In this document: positions 34,349-44,979 of the stretch, piece by piece | How the letters are laid out: each line of letters begins with the position of its first letter | How positions within the stretch are numbered: position 1 is the first letter of the stretch | Source of the DNA: Kineosporia mesophila | Lineage (GTDB): Bacteria; Actinomycetota; Actinomycetes; Actinomycetales; Kineosporiaceae | Assembly: GCF_021129235.1 (NCBI RefSeq) | Contig: NZ_JAJOMA010000007.1 | Span: forward strand, 62,001-126,000 | Length of the DNA: 64,000 bases | Reading direction: 5' to 3' | Translations under genes and position numbers: made by a program | The notes under the pieces: model-generated | What the model saw: the letters and a program-made list of their open reading frames with translations, nothing else | Databases searched by the model: none | What the model was told of the DNA's origin: nothing

Positions 34349-37107
34349 GTCTGCCGCCGTCCGCGCCGGCGCAACGGGCCGGTCTCAGGGCTGTTCTCGC
34401 TGTCGAGAAGGACGATGGTGCGGTCGTCCGCCTGATCGTCGTCGGGCAGGTAGACCGTGTGCGGCGGCGCCTGTAAGTCCTGCTCAGGCTGGTACTGCGG
34501 ATCAGACGGTTCAGACGGCGGCGGGCCCTGCGGCACCGGGTTGGTCTCGCCCTCGTACGACTCGAACGTCTCGTACGGCTGGGCCTGGGGGGTCTGGACC
34601 GGCTGGGTCAGGTCGGCCGGGGGCGCCCAGAGATCCTGTTCCTGCGGCTCGAACGACTCCTGGATCGGCTCTTGCACCGGCTCCTGGACGGGCAGGTGCC
34701 CGGTCAGCGGGTCGGTCGGCGGCTCGGCCACGCGGTGCCCCGGATACCGGCCCGGCATCTGCACCGGCTCGGTGACCGGCCCCAGCGTCGCGGCCGCCGC
34801 AGCCTCGCTGGCCCGCCGGTCGACCTCCTCGCGGTTGCGCCGGGACTCCTGGGCCCGCAGTTCGCGCTCCGCCTCTTCCTGGAGCTGACGTTCGGCCTCG
34901 TCCCGGGCCCGGCGCCGCGACTCCTCGCGCTCCCGGGCCTCTTCGACGCGACGACGGCGCAGGTCGGCATCCATCCGCAGGACCTCGGCCTCGGCCGACG
35001 CCCGGCGCTCACGGGACTGGTCCTCGTCGGCGAGCCGTTCGTTCAGCTCGGCCCGGCGGCGGGCCGAGACCGGCAGCACCTGGCGCACCCGCTCACGGAT
35101 CAGCTGTTGCACCTGATCGGCACCCAGCCCGGCGTCGACGACCAGATAACGGTGCGGTGCGCGGCGGGCCAGAGCGAGGAACTCGGCCCGGACCCGGTCG
35201 TGGAAGTCGTCGGCGAGGGATTCGAGCCGGTCTTCGCCCCCGCGGGAGGCGTCGCGGGCCCGGCGGACCTTGCTGATCACCGGGTCGACGTCGAGCAGCA
35301 CGGTCAGGGCGGGCACCAGGTCGTCGGTGGCCCACTGGGACAGGCGGAGCACCTCGTCGCCGTCCAGCTCCCGTCCGGCGCCCTGGTAGGCCACGGAGGA
35401 ATCGATGTACCGGTCGGTGACGACGATCGCACCGCGCTCCAGCGCCGGCCGCACCACGGCCTCGACGTGGTGGGCCCGGTCGGCCGCGAAGAGCAGCGCC
35501 TCGGCCCGGTTACCCAGGTCGGAACCGTTGCTGAGCAGCACTTCCCGCAGTCGCACCCCGGCCGGGGTGGCGCCGGGCTCACGGGTGAGCACCACGTCGT
35601 GACCCTGGTCGGAGCGCAGCCAGTCGCCGAGCAGACGGGCCTGGGTGGACTTGCCGCTGCCGTCGCCACCCTCCAGCGCCACGAAGACGCCCGGATAGGT
35701 GGGCCGGGGCGCGTCGGCGGGGCGGGGACCCCGCGAGGACCGGAGGGCGCGCAGTTCCTGCAGCAGGCCGGTGCCCGGGCGGTCGTCCAGCCGCCGGTAG
35801 GCGGCCAGGCCCAGGGCCACCACCAGGACGGCGGCGATCAGGAAGACGAACGCGGCACCGTTGTAGCTGAGGGTGCGGGAGTCGGTGAAATGGATCGTGT
35901 GCCGGCCGATCACCGCGGCCAGGACCGGGCCGAGGGCCAGCACCAGCAGCAACACGACCCGGGAGGCCGCGGCCAGGAAGCTGAAGGTGCGGCTGCGCAC
36001 GCTGTCGTCGACGGCGAGGCCGAGCAGCGTGTGCCCGGTGTTCCAGGCGACACCGCCGCAGGCGCCCAGGCCCACGGCGAGCAGAGCGGCCATCACCATG
36101 TTGGGGATCAGGGCGATCGCGGCCAGGAACAGCCCGGCGGTGATCAGCGACAGGCCGAACAACCGGAAGGGGGAGAGGCCGTCGGGCAGACGGGAGCCCG
36201 CTGCCAGCCCGAGGGCCAGGCCGAGGAAGACCGCGGCGAACAGCACGCCGTACCCGGGCTGACCGGCCCCCAGGTCGTGCACGTAGGTCTGGGAGAGACC
36301 GAGGACGAACCCGGCGGCCGCGAAGGCCCCGAGCATGCCGGTGACCAGGCCACGGGCGACCGGGACGGAACTGATCAGCTGCCGGCCGGTGGTGATGGAG
36401 CGGATCACCGACTCGTGCTCGGCGCTCTCACCCGGGCGGCGGCCGGGGACCGGCGCCCGTGAGGCCAGCCCGGCGGAGACGGCGAAGGCCAGGGCGCAGG
36501 CGTACAGGGCGAGGTCGACCGGGTGGGTGCCCAGCGTGGCGACCGCGTTGTCGAGCACCCCGCTGAGCAGGCTCAGGGCGGAGAACACCAGGGCCGCGAC
36601 CGGGGCCGTGCCGTAGGTGATGGCCAGGTACCGGCGCCGGTCGGCCGGGGCCAGGGCGGCGACCGCCGCGCCCGCGGCCGAGGTCCACAGCAGTGCCAGT
36701 GCCCCGAGCAGGACGGTGGCGACGTAGAGCCAGGTGAGCGAGCCGAGCAGGGGGACGGTGACGATCACCGCGGCCCGCAGCACGTCGGCCGCGATCATGC
36801 CGACCTTGCGGTTCATCCGGTCGGCCAGCGCGCCCACCACCGGCCCGAGCAGCACGGCCGGGACGAGACGCAGCGCCAGCACACCGGCCACGGCCAGGTT
36901 GGTCTTCGCGTACGAACCGTCGGCCAGCGTGGCGGCCGACGCGATGACGGCGAGCAACCCCAGCCAGTCCGCGAAGGACGACGCCCCGAGCGCCGGCCGG
37001 AACCGCCGGAACGGTCCGGCCGCGACGTCGTGGTGCTGGTCAGGCACGCCGGTGTGGGACGGCCCGGCTTCCCGGCGCCCGTTCTCGTGCTGTCCGCTGG
37101 CTGTCAC
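34345..37107 (-). CDS. tmk: MFS membrane domain fused to thymidylate kinase
   Basis: This 920-residue protein has three parts. Residues about 30-435 form a 12-helix MFS-type membrane domain (GPVVGALADRMNRKVG near 75). Residues about 470-690 are a full thymidylate kinase: P-loop FVALEGGDGSGKSTQARLLG near 475, LTREPGATPAG near 505, DRYIDSSVAYQGAGREL near 565. It makes dTDP from dTMP. The tail (about 690-920) is a charged Arg/Glu coiled coil followed by a Pro/Gln-rich disordered region. The fusion occurs in Streptomyces as well; no other tmk is in the window. Whether the membrane part transports anything is unknown; it may only tether the kinase. Confidence 0.9.
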   Translation of the reverse strand: MTASGQHENGRREAGPSHTGVPDQHHDVAAGPFRRFRPALGASSFADWLGLLAVIASAATLADGSYAKTNLAVAGVLALRLVPAVLLGPVVGALADRMNRKVGMIAADVLRAAVIVTVPLLGSLTWLYVATVLLGALALLWTSAAGAAVAALAPADRRRYLAITYGTAPVAALVFSALSLLSGVLDNAVATLGTHPVDLALYACALAFAVSAGLASRAPVPGRRPGESAEHESVIRSITTGRQLISSVPVARGLVTGMLGAFAAAGFVLGLSQTYVHDLGAGQPGYGVLFAAVFLGLALGLAAGSRLPDGLSPFRLFGLSLITAGLFLAAIALIPNMVMAALLAVGLGACGGVAWNTGHTLLGLAVDDSVRSRTFSFLAAASRVVLLLVLALGPVLAAVIGRHTIHFTDSRTLSYNGAAFVFLIAAVLVVALGLAAYRRLDDRPGTGLLQELRALRSSRGPRPADAPRPTYPGVFVALEGGDGSGKSTQARLLGDWLRSDQGHDVVLTREPGATPAGVRLREVLLSNGSDLGNRAEALLFAADRAHHVEAVVRPALERGAIVVTDRYIDSSVAYQGAGRELDGDEVLRLSQWATDDLVPALTVLLDVDPVISKVRRARDASRGGEDRLESLADDFHDRVRAEFLALARRAPHRYLVVDAGLGADQVQQLIRERVRQVLPVSARRRAELNERLADEDQSRERRASAEAEVLRMDADLRRRRVEEAREREESRRRARDEAERQLQEEAERELRAQESRRNREEVDRRASEAAAAATLGPVTEPVQMPGRYPGHRVAEPPTDPLTGHLPVQEPVQEPIQESFEPQEQDLWAPPADLTQPVQTPQAQPYETFESYEGETNPVPQGPPPSEPSDPQYQPEQDLQAPPHTVYLPDDDQADDRTIVLLDSENSPETGPLRRRGRRQT

Positions 37108-37384
37108 TCGGTCAGGGTAACGGCCACCCCGGACACTCCTGGGAAACGTTCACCCGTGCCGCCCGGACCGGCGCGTGGCGTTTTGAGCCGAATACGTTAC
37201 GCACGCCCCTGATCGGCGTCCCCCAAAGAGTTTTCATCTCTGGAGGACGCCGATCAGCTCGGCACCGACGGCCGTGATCAGGCGATTGCCCGCCGGTCCG
37301 GGACGGGCCCACCCGAACCGGACAGCACCCGAACGAGACTCGGGCACCGACCGGGCGGACCGGCGTCCACAGTTACCGAATGCC
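37108..37384. other. Intergenic region between tmk fusion and topA
   Basis: 277 bases, holding the promoter of the tmk-holB pair (minus strand) and the 3' end of topA. No strong hairpin or RNA is seen; short minus-strand open frames lack coding signs. Confidence 0.4.
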
Positions 37385-40183
37385 TTACTCGGACGTGGCC
37401 TTCGCTGTTTTCTTGGCCGCTGACGAGGTCTTCTTCGCCGTGGTCTTCTTGGCCGTGGTGGTCTTCTTGGCGGCGGTCTTCTTGGTTGCCGTGGTCTTCT
37501 TCGCGGCCGCCTTGGTGGTTTTCTTCGCCGTCTTCTTGGCGCGCGGCGCGGCGGCCCGCTTCTCGGCGAGCAGTTCGGCGGCCCGCTCCAGGGTCACCGA
37601 CTCCACCTCGTCACCCTTGCGCAGGGTGGCATTGGTGGTGCCGTCGGTGACGTAGGCGCCGAACCGGCCCTCCTTGATCACGATCGGCGACTTGGACTCC
37701 GGGTCCTCACCGAGCTCGCGCAGCGGCGGCGCCGCGGCCCGGCGGCCACGCTGCTTCGGCTGCGCGTAGATGACCTTGGCCTCGTCCATCGTGATCGTGA
37801 AGATCTGGTCCTCGGTCTCCAGCGACCGGGAGTCGGTGCCCCGCTTCAGGTACGGGCCGTAGCGGCCGTTCTGGGCGGTGACCTCCTCGTTGGTCTCCGG
37901 GTCGACCCCGACCAGACGCGGCAGGGACAGCAGCCGGAGGGCGTCGTCCAGGCCCACGGACTGCACGTCCATGCTCTTGAACAGACTGCCGGTGCGGGGT
38001 TTGGCCGACTTCGGAGCGTCGTCGGGCAGGATCTCGGTGACGTACGGGCCGAACCGGCCGTTGCGGGCCACGATCTCCCGCCCGGTGTCCGGGTCCTGAC
38101 CCAGCTCACGGTCGCCGTCGGCCTGCGTCTCCAGCAGCTCGCGGGCCTTCTCCACGGTGAGCTCGTCCGGGGCCACGTCGTCCGGCACGCTGGCCCGCCG
38201 GGCCTCACCGTCCTCGCCCGGAACCTCCAGATAGGGCCCGTAGCGCCCGACCCGCAGCACGATCCCCTCGCCGAGCGGCACCGAGTTGATGTCGCGGGCG
38301 TCGATGTCACCCAGGTCGTCCACCAGCGGCTTCAGGCCGTGCATCACGTCCGGCCCGGTCGAGGGGGCGGCGTCGGAGCCGGCCGCCTGACCGTCACCGA
38401 AGTAGAACCGGGCCAGCCACTCCTTGCGGTCCTGCTCGCCGGAGGCGATCTGGTCGAGATCGGCCTCCATCGAGGCGGTGAAGTCGTAGTCCACCAGCCC
38501 GCCGAAGTGCTCTTCCAGCAGTCGCGTCACGGCGAACGCCAGCCAGGTCGGCACCAGGGCGTTGCCCTTGTGACCCACATATCCGCGGTCGACGATCACG
38601 CTGATCGTGGCGGCGTAGGTGGAGGGGCGGCCGATGCCCCGCTCCTCCAGCGCCTTCACCAGGCTCGCCTCGGTGTAGCGCGGGGGCGGCGAGGTGGTGT
38701 GACCGTCGGCCGTCAGGTCGCGGGCGTCGAGCTGGTCGCCGACCGCGAGTTCCGGCAGGCGCCGTTCGTCGTCGTCGCCACCGTGACGCTCCTCGTCACG
38801 CCCCTCCTCGTAGGCCGCCAGGAAGCCCCGGAAGGTGATCACGGTGCCGGAGGCACCGAAGACCGCGTCGCGTCCGTCGCCGGTGCGTGCTCCCAGACGG
38901 ATTGTCGCCGTCGAACCCCGCGCGTCTTCCATCTGCGAGGCCACAGTGCGCTTCCAGATCAGCTCGTAGAGCCGGAACTCGTCGCCGCGCAGCTCGTTCG
39001 AGACCTGAGCCGGGGTGCGGAAGTGGTCACCGGCGGGGCGGATCGCCTCGTGCGCCTCCTGGGCGTTCTTCGATTTGCTGGTGTAGACCCGCGGTTTCGC
39101 CGGGATGTACTCCGGGCCGTACAGGTCCGTGGCCTGCTGGCGGGCGGCGTTGACGGCCTGGTCCGACAGCGTCACCGAGTCGGTACGCATGTAGGTGATG
39201 TAGCCGTTCTCGTACAGCGACTGCGCCACCCGCATCGCCTGTCGCGCCGAGAACCGCAGCTTGCGCCCGGCCTCCTGCTGCAGGGTCGAGGTGGTGAAGG
39301 GGGCTGCCGGCCGACGGCGGTAGGGCTTCTCCTCCACGCTGCGGACGTCGGTGGAGGCGCCGTCGAGCGCCCGCACCAGGATGTTCGCGGCCTCTTCGTC
39401 CAGGTGCACGACATCGGACGAGGTGAGCTGGCCGGTGTCGCTGAAGTCCCGGCCGGTGGCGACCCGGCGGTCGTCCAGGCTGACCAGACGGGCGCCGAAC
39501 CAGCGTCCGGCCTGGGCGTGGCCCTCGGAGGCCGCGAAGTCACCGGTGATGTCCCAGTAAGAAGCGGTGCGGAAGGCCATCCGCTCGCGCTCGCGCTCTA
39601 CGACCAGACGGGTGGCGACGGACTGCACCCGTCCGGCGGACAGGCCCGCCCGCACCTTGCGCCACAGCACCGGGGAGACCTCGTAGCCGTACAGCCGGTC
39701 CAGGATCCTCCGTGTCTCCTGGGCGTCGACGAGGCGCTCGTCGAGGTCTCGGGTCTGCTCCAGGGCGCGGCGGATCGCCTCGCGGGTGATCTCGTGGAAA
39801 ACCATCCGGTGTACCGGGATCTTCGGCTGCAGAACCTGGAGGAGGTGCCAGGCGATCGCCTCGCCCTCCCGGTCCTCATCGGTGGCGAGATAGAGCTCGT
39901 CCGCGTCTTTCAGGGCCCGTTTGAGCTCGTTGACCTTCTTCTTCTTGTCCGCGTCGACCACGTAGTAGGCCTCGAAGCCGTTGTCCACGTCGACGGCGAA
40001 CTTGCCGAAGGGGCCCTTCTTCATCTCCGGCGGCAGCTCACTGGGCTGGGGCAGGTCGCGGATGTGGCCGACACTCGCCTCGACGTCGAACTCCGGGCCG
40101 AGGTACTCGGCGATCTTCCGGGCCTTCGTGGGCGACTCAACGATCACGAGCCGCCTGCCGGTCGCGGTCTTGCTGGCGGCCAC
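37385..40183 (-). CDS. topA: DNA topoisomerase I (type IA) with lysine-rich tail
   Basis: This 932-residue enzyme starts at GTG 40183 (AAAGGTGAG upstream). The Toprim domain begins RLVIVESPTKARKIAEYLG near residue 11 and has DEDREGEAIAWHL near 98. The catalytic Tyr is in GYITYMRTDSVTLS near 330. The C-terminal part has Topo_C repeats (YGPYLEVPG, FGPYVTEI, YGPYLKRG, FGAYVTDG) in place of zinc fingers. It ends in about 55 residues of Lys/Ala/Thr repeats (AAKKTTTAKKTTAKK), a tail that in actinobacteria raises processivity by DNA binding. It relaxes negative supercoils. Confidence 0.95.
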   Translation of the reverse strand: MAASKTATGRRLVIVESPTKARKIAEYLGPEFDVEASVGHIRDLPQPSELPPEMKKGPFGKFAVDVDNGFEAYYVVDADKKKKVNELKRALKDADELYLATDEDREGEAIAWHLLQVLQPKIPVHRMVFHEITREAIRRALEQTRDLDERLVDAQETRRILDRLYGYEVSPVLWRKVRAGLSAGRVQSVATRLVVERERERMAFRTASYWDITGDFAASEGHAQAGRWFGARLVSLDDRRVATGRDFSDTGQLTSSDVVHLDEEAANILVRALDGASTDVRSVEEKPYRRRPAAPFTTSTLQQEAGRKLRFSARQAMRVAQSLYENGYITYMRTDSVTLSDQAVNAARQQATDLYGPEYIPAKPRVYTSKSKNAQEAHEAIRPAGDHFRTPAQVSNELRGDEFRLYELIWKRTVASQMEDARGSTATIRLGARTGDGRDAVFGASGTVITFRGFLAAYEEGRDEERHGGDDDERRLPELAVGDQLDARDLTADGHTTSPPPRYTEASLVKALEERGIGRPSTYAATISVIVDRGYVGHKGNALVPTWLAFAVTRLLEEHFGGLVDYDFTASMEADLDQIASGEQDRKEWLARFYFGDGQAAGSDAAPSTGPDVMHGLKPLVDDLGDIDARDINSVPLGEGIVLRVGRYGPYLEVPGEDGEARRASVPDDVAPDELTVEKARELLETQADGDRELGQDPDTGREIVARNGRFGPYVTEILPDDAPKSAKPRTGSLFKSMDVQSVGLDDALRLLSLPRLVGVDPETNEEVTAQNGRYGPYLKRGTDSRSLETEDQIFTITMDEAKVIYAQPKQRGRRAAAPPLRELGEDPESKSPIVIKEGRFGAYVTDGTTNATLRKGDEVESVTLERAAELLAEKRAAAPRAKKTAKKTTKAAAKKTTATKKTAAKKTTTAKKTTAKKTSSAAKKTAKATSE

Positions 40184-40449
40184 AAGCTCACCTTTCCTGA
40201 CGCATTTTCCTGATGCTCACGACGACGCCCGCTCCCGGCGTCCGTAATTCCGGCAGCCGGGCCGGGGCAGATCCTTCAGATGCGGCTGCGGCGGGACGCT
40301 ACACAACCCGCATCGGTGAAGCACCGTAACCCGACGGCGACCCTCGTGGGTGTCCACGGTCCCCGGCGGTGATCACATCGCCGTTGCGAGAGTGACACGC
40401 AAAGTGACGAGTGGCCACCCCCGGCCCAAACCGGCCAAGCCCATCCGGG

Positions 40450-40465
40450 TGTGATCAGCGTCACA
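40450..40465. promoter_or_regulatory. Perfect Crp-type binding site TGTGA-N6-TCACA
   Basis: TGTGATCAGCGTCACA is a complete match to the palindromic Crp consensus. It lies 267 bases before topA (divergent) and 234 bases before the conservon kinase gene. A Crp protein with intact cAMP-contact residues is encoded at 18852-19529. Which gene it controls is not shown. Confidence 0.7.
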
Positions 40466-40499
40466 ACCGAAGCCACTTATGGGAGCTTGCCCAGGCCGG

Positions 40500-40517
40500 G
40501 GCTCATGGGCATGAGCC
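40500..40517. promoter_or_regulatory. Dyad GGCTCATG-GG-CATGAGCC
   Basis: A perfect inverted repeat with 8-bp arms and a 2-base centre lies 35 bases from the Crp-type site in the topA-conservon gap. It may be an operator for another regulator. Confidence 0.45.
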
Positions 40518-40698
40518 GCGATTCCTGCCCGGTTGCTTCGAGGCGCTAGGGTGATTTGAGCACGAGTGCGAAGAATAAGGCCCTCATGGCGGCAGTGCGG
40601 GTTGAGACCGGGTTCGTCGAAGGCCGGTATCGGGACGTAGCCTCTGGGCGAGACCTTCTGCCACGATCAGCACACGCTGGACAACGAGGTGGGTCGAA

Positions 40699-43600
40699 AT
40701 GCCTGGGATTAGCCGTGTCGACGAAGACACGGAAAGATCACTGAGCGGACGGCCAGATTACCGGATGCCACTTGAAAGTGGCCGCAGGGAGGATCGCGTG
40801 CCGCGACACGGTTCGGTCGAACCGGGGGTCGACGTCGAAAGCGTCCCGGACGCGCCCCGTCGCTCGTCTATTGCCGGATGGTCCATCCGCCGCAAGCTGA
40901 CGCTTCTGGTCACCATTCCGCTCGTCGTGCTGCTCATCGGTGGTGGCGTGCTGGTCGCATCGCTGGCCAGCACCTACCGGGATGCGCACACGGCGCGGCT
41001 CGACGCCGAGCTGATGGAGCCTTCGCTGCGCCTGAGCCGAGTGCTGTTCAACGAGCTCGGTATGCCCGGTGCGAAGACCGACAAGACGACGCTGACGAAG
41101 GCGCGCGCCGAGACGGACCGGGAGATCGATGCGATCCGGCCCAAGCTGGAAGATCTGGCCGACCGCGACACCGCCGGCTCGTCGCTCCCCACCAGCGCCA
41201 AGAACCTGCTGGCGCAGCTCGACAACCTCCCGGCCGTCCGCGAGACGGTCGACCTGCTGATCACCGAAGGCACGCTGAACAGCAACTCCGGTGTCAACCA
41301 GGTCTCCACTCGCACGGAGACCATGTTCGCCCTGGTCCGGCAGCTGCCGCAGGGCCTGGCCACGGACATCGCGGTCACGGCCAGCAGCCGCTCCACCATT
41401 GCCTCGGGAACGTTGTTCGCCAACGTCTCCCAGACCGGCTTCGCGTCGGCCGAGGAGATCGTCGTCTTCTCGAACGTGTTCACCGGGCAGGCCCTGGTCA
41501 ACACCGACCGCATCCGTGAGCTCGAAGGCCTGATCGCGCAGCAGCAGCTCGGCCTCACCCAGGCCCAGCGAGTGGCTGACGCCGACCAGAACAAGCAGCT
41601 CCTGGCGCTGGGCAACCGCACGGCGGCGATGACCAGCTGGCGCGTTGCCCTCGAGGGCAACATCGGCAAGCGGGACGCCAACTTCGGTGACTCCTCCAAG
41701 TTCGCCGAGCTCGCCTCGAACCGTCTGGCCGAGATCGAGTCGGTCGCCACGGAGAGCGCCCGCACCACGCTGAAGTCCGCACAGGACTCCGAGACCGGTG
41801 CCCTCTTCCGGGTCGCCCTGGTCGCCGGAGCCGTGCTTCTCACCATCGTGGTCGTCAGCACGCTGCTGACCACGATCGCCCGTACCGTCACCGCTCCGCT
41901 CCGCCGCCTGCGCGCCGGTGCCGTCGAGGTCGCCAGCGTGCAGCTGCCGGCCGCGGTGGCCCGGATCGAGCAGGACGGTGTCGGCGCCGACATCTCGCTC
42001 CCGCCGGTGCTGCCGGCCAACTTCAACCCGGGTCCGGAAACCCTCGAGGTCGCCCACGCGGTCGACGACCTGGGTGCCGAAGCGGTCCGGCTGGCCACCG
42101 CGCAGGTTCGCCTGCGGCGCGCCCTGGACGAGGCATTCGTCAGCATGTCGCGTCGTAGCCAGTCGATGGTGGAGAAGCAGCTCGCCATCATCGACAGCCT
42201 GGAGAGCCAGGAGCAGGACCCGGACCAGCTGCGCAACCTGTTCCGGCTGGACCACCTGGCCGCCCGGATGCGCCGCTACAACGACAACCTGCTGGTGCTC
42301 GCCGGCTCGGCCGTGCGTACCCGTGCCACCGCACCGGTCAAGATCGCTGAGCTCTTCCGCGCCGCCACCTCCGAGATGGAGCAGTACGAGCGGGTCCGCC
42401 TGCAGCCCGTCAGCGGCGCCTCCATCGCCGGTACGGTCGCGGGCGAACTCGTCCACCTCCTGGCCGAGCTGCTCGACAACGCAGCGATGTACTCACCGCC
42501 GTCCAGCGCGATCGTGCTCTCCGCGGCCTTCACCGCCGACGGGGGTCTGCAGATCGAGGTTCTGGATGCCGGTGTCGGTATCAGCCCCGGTGAGCTCGAC
42601 CGCCTGAACTCCCGCCTCACCCAGCCCGAGTCGATCGATACGCAGGTCCCGTCCCGCATGGGTCTCTTCGTGGTCGCCCGCCTGGCCCGTCGCGGCACCT
42701 TCGGGGTGCAGTTGCAGGCCCGGCCCGACGCCTCCGGCACGATTGCCCTGGTGCGGGTCCCGTCATCGCTGGTCATCGGCGCGCCGGGTGGTACCGGCGA
42801 GAACCCGACCGGTGCCCACCCGACGATGCGGCCGCTCACCCCGGCCGCCGGGATGCCCCGTCCGCAGCTCCCGCAGAGCCCGGGCAACCAGGGTCAGGGC
42901 AACTACGACACGTTCGGCGCGATCGGTATGACCGACCAGCTGCCGCAGCGAGACCAGCAGCGCGAGCAGCAGCAGCGTGACCAGAGTGCGCTCTCGGCCG
43001 CCGCTGCCGCCGCCGGGGTCGCAGCCCAGGCTGCCGCCGGTGTCCGCTCGGTCGCCGACACGGACGACTCCGAGCTGCCGCGTCGCCGCCGGGTACCGGG
43101 AGGCCAGAACGCGGGCCTGCCGCCCGAGGCGAATGCCATCCCGGAGACCGGCTCGACGGGTCTGTTCACCCCGAATGTCCCGGCCGCCGCCGGGGAGTCC
43201 GGCGAAAACGGTGTGGCCAACCGTGGACAGGTCAAGCCGCAGTCCGGTTTCGGTCAACCGGCTCAGCCGGGCCAGCTGGGTCAGCCCGAGCAGCCGGCCT
43301 TCAGCTTCGGCCAGCCGGAGCAGCAGCCCGCCTTCGGGTTCGACCAGCAGGAGCAGAGCGGTTACAGCCGCCCGCCGCTCCAGCCCGGTCGAGGTGGCCA
43401 CTTCACTCCTCCTCCGCCGGAGACCACGCCGGGCGGGATCCCCAGCCTGCCTACCCGCACCCCGGGTGAGCGCACGCCGCAGCCCCCCAGCGGGTTCGGC
43501 GCCCAGGGGCTCCTGAGCCCGAACAACCCGAGCAGCTCGAACAACCAGGGCAACCAGGGTTTCGGCCAGAACAACCTCGGCCGGAACAACGGCGCGACCC

Positions 43601-44547
43601 CGGCTACGACCGAGCAGGGCTTCGGCCGCCGCGACCTGGGCTTCGCGCCCCGGCCGGGGCAGCCGCTGGGCCAGCAGCAGGGTCCGGGCACCGAGAACCG
43701 TCAGGCGCCGCCCCGTCCGGCCCCGTTCGGCACGGGCGACAGCACGCCGGCGGCCGGAATCTCCGGTCTGCCCGGTCTGGCGCGGCGTCCGATCGAGAGC
43801 GGCCCGGCGACCGGTGCGCAGAGCGTCACCGACCCGCTGTCGGCTCCGACCGGATCCTTCCGCGCCGCCCCCAACCAGGGGCTGCCGACCGGTGAGATCT
43901 CCCAGGGCTGGCAGGACGACAACCTGCCCAGCGAATTGGCGGCACGCGCCTCGGCCGCGGCGGCCTACCGTCCGGCCGAGACCCCGGCGCCGCTGATCGG
44001 GGACGGCCCTGGAACCGACTTCGATGACCCGACCCCGATCTTCGACCAGATTTCGGTCTGGTTCAGTTCGGAGCCGGCGCAGGCCGCCCCCTCGATCTCC
44101 GTCGAGAACGGCGACCAGCGGATCATCGATCTGCGCGACCACGAACGGGAGCGCAACAAGCAGTCCAGCCGCTGGGCGACGCTCGGGGACCAGCGATGGC
44201 TGGCCACGAACGCTCGTGCAGCATCGGCCCCCGAGACGGACGGCCGCTCCGAGGCGGGTCTCCCGACCCGTCGACCCGGTGCCAACCTCCTGCCTTCGAC
44301 GGCAGGGTCAGTCACCGAAACCACACCGGCGCGTTCTCGTCCGGTGGCGCGAAGCCAGCCCGCAGACGCAACTGTCGTCCGTGGCCGGCTGGGCAGCTAC
44401 CAGCGTGGTCTTGCCAATGCACGTAAGGCACGGGCGAAATCAGACCCGGCATCGGCCTTCAATCCGGTCGGTGCAAGCCTTTTCACCACCAACAGCGACG
44501 GCGGTGCCGATAATGGCTCCTCCGCAGAGCAGGGAGGGGACCAGTGA
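40699..44547 (+). CDS. cvnA: Conservon sensor kinase CvnA: nitrate/nitrite-sensing-like, HAMP, HATPase, long disordered tail
   Basis: This 1282-residue protein starts at ATG 40699 (GAGGTGG upstream); ATG 40765 is possible. One membrane helix at about 67-90, an extracellular NIT-like helical sensor to about 368, and a second helix at about 370-395 are followed by a HAMP linker. The kinase core has [19 protein letters not shown] near 515 (His-box), [15 protein letters not shown] near 592, [12 protein letters not shown] near 624, and [16 protein letters not shown] near 652. From about 695 on the chain is disordered, Gln/Pro/Gly rich, with FG-type repeats at about 848-997, and ends with a conserved-looking [11 protein letters not shown] near 1113. 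It heads a four-gene conservon. Confidence 0.92.
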   Translation: MPGISRVDEDTERSLSGRPDYRMPLESGRREDRVPRHGSVEPGVDVESVPDAPRRSSIAGWSIRRKLTLLVTIPLVVLLIGGGVLVASLASTYRDAHTARLDAELMEPSLRLSRVLFNELGMPGAKTDKTTLTKARAETDREIDAIRPKLEDLADRDTAGSSLPTSAKNLLAQLDNLPAVRETVDLLITEGTLNSNSGVNQVSTRTETMFALVRQLPQGLATDIAVTASSRSTIASGTLFANVSQTGFASAEEIVVFSNVFTGQALVNTDRIRELEGLIAQQQLGLTQAQRVADADQNKQLLALGNRTAAMTSWRVALEGNIGKRDANFGDSSKFAELASNRLAEIESVATESARTTLKSAQDSETGALFRVALVAGAVLLTIVVVSTLLTTIARTVTAPLRRLRAGAVEVASVQLPAAVARIEQDGVGADISLPPVLPANFNPGPETLEVAHAVDDLGAEAVRLATAQVRLRRALDEAFVSMSRRSQSMVEKQLAIIDSLESQEQDPDQLRNLFRLDHLAARMRRYNDNLLVLAGSAVRTRATAPVKIAELFRAATSEMEQYERVRLQPVSGASIAGTVAGELVHLLAELLDNAAMYSPPSSAIVLSAAFTADGGLQIEVLDAGVGISPGELDRLNSRLTQPESIDTQVPSRMGLFVVARLARRGTFGVQLQARPDASGTIALVRVPSSLVIGAPGGTGENPTGAHPTMRPLTPAAGMPRPQLPQSPGNQGQGNYDTFGAIGMTDQLPQRDQQREQQQRDQSALSAAAAAAGVAAQAAAGVRSVADTDDSELPRRRRVPGGQNAGLPPEANAIPETGSTGLFTPNVPAAAGESGENGVANRGQVKPQSGFGQPAQPGQLGQPEQPAFSFGQPEQQPAFGFDQQEQSGYSRPPLQPGRGGHFTPPPPETTPGGIPSLPTRTPGERTPQPPSGFGAQGLLSPNNPSSSNNQGNQGFGQNNLGRNNGATPATTEQGFGRRDLGFAPRPGQPLGQQQGPGTENRQAPPRPAPFGTGDSTPAAGISGLPGLARRPIESGPATGAQSVTDPLSAPTGSFRAAPNQGLPTGEISQGWQDDNLPSELAARASAAAAYRPAETPAPLIGDGPGTDFDDPTPIFDQISVWFSSEPAQAAPSISVENGDQRIIDLRDHERERNKQSSRWATLGDQRWLATNARAASAPETDGRSEAGLPTRRPGANLLPSTAGSVTETTPARSRPVARSQPADATVVRGRLGSYQRGLANARKARAKSDPASAFNPVGASLFTTNSDGGADNGSSAEQGGDQ

Positions 44548-44966
44548 GCACGGGCACCGGCACCGACGTCACCTGGCTGGTCGACGGGTTCGCACAGCGG
44601 GTACCAGGAGTGGCTCACGCTGCCGTGGTCTCGGCCGACGGTCTTCTGGTGGCGAGTTCCGCAGGGCTCCCACGTGACCGAGCCGACCAGTTGTCCGCAG
44701 TGGCCTCCGGCCTGGGCAGCCTCACGAACGGCGCGGCCATGTGCTTCGCCGCGGGTGCGGTTGTTCAGACGGTTGTCGAGATGCAGGGTGGATTCCTGCT
44801 TCTCATGGCCATCTCGGACGGCTCATGGTTGGCAGTTCTGGCGGCTCCGACCTCCGACATCGGACTGGTCGGATACGAGATGACGCTTCTGGTCGACCGC
44901 GTCGGCCAGCACCTGTCGCCGGAGATCCGTCACAACGGCCACGGCGGCTCGCTGCCACAGATGTGA
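44544..44966 (+). CDS. cvnB: Conservon roadblock/LC7 protein CvnB
   Basis: This 140-residue protein starts at GTG 44544, overlapping the cvnA stop. The roadblock/LC7 fold is seen in [35 protein letters not shown] near residue 35 and [17 protein letters not shown] near 108. In conservons the CvnB protein pairs with the CvnD GTPase and probably acts as a GAP-like or scaffold subunit. Gene order cvnA-B-C-D here is the standard one. Confidence 0.92.
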   Translation: MSTGTGTDVTWLVDGFAQRVPGVAHAAVVSADGLLVASSAGLPRDRADQLSAVASGLGSLTNGAAMCFAAGAVVQTVVEMQGGFLLLMAISDGSWLAVLAAPTSDIGLVGYEMTLLVDRVGQHLSPEIRHNGHGGSLPQM

Positions 44967-44979
44967 GCAGATTGCCGAG

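Noticed and set aside
34672-36462. 596-codon plus-strand open frame opposite the tmk fusion
   Set aside because: It is the antisense shadow of a high-GC gene; composition is His/Gly/Gln-rich with no motif or ribosome site.
37390-37540. Short repeats resembling a CRISPR or tandem array
   Set aside because: They are codons of the Lys/Ala/Thr tail of topA, with irregular spacing and no spacers.
38339-40213. 624-codon plus-strand frame opposite topA
   Set aside because: Shadow of topA, which has full catalytic motifs on the other strand.
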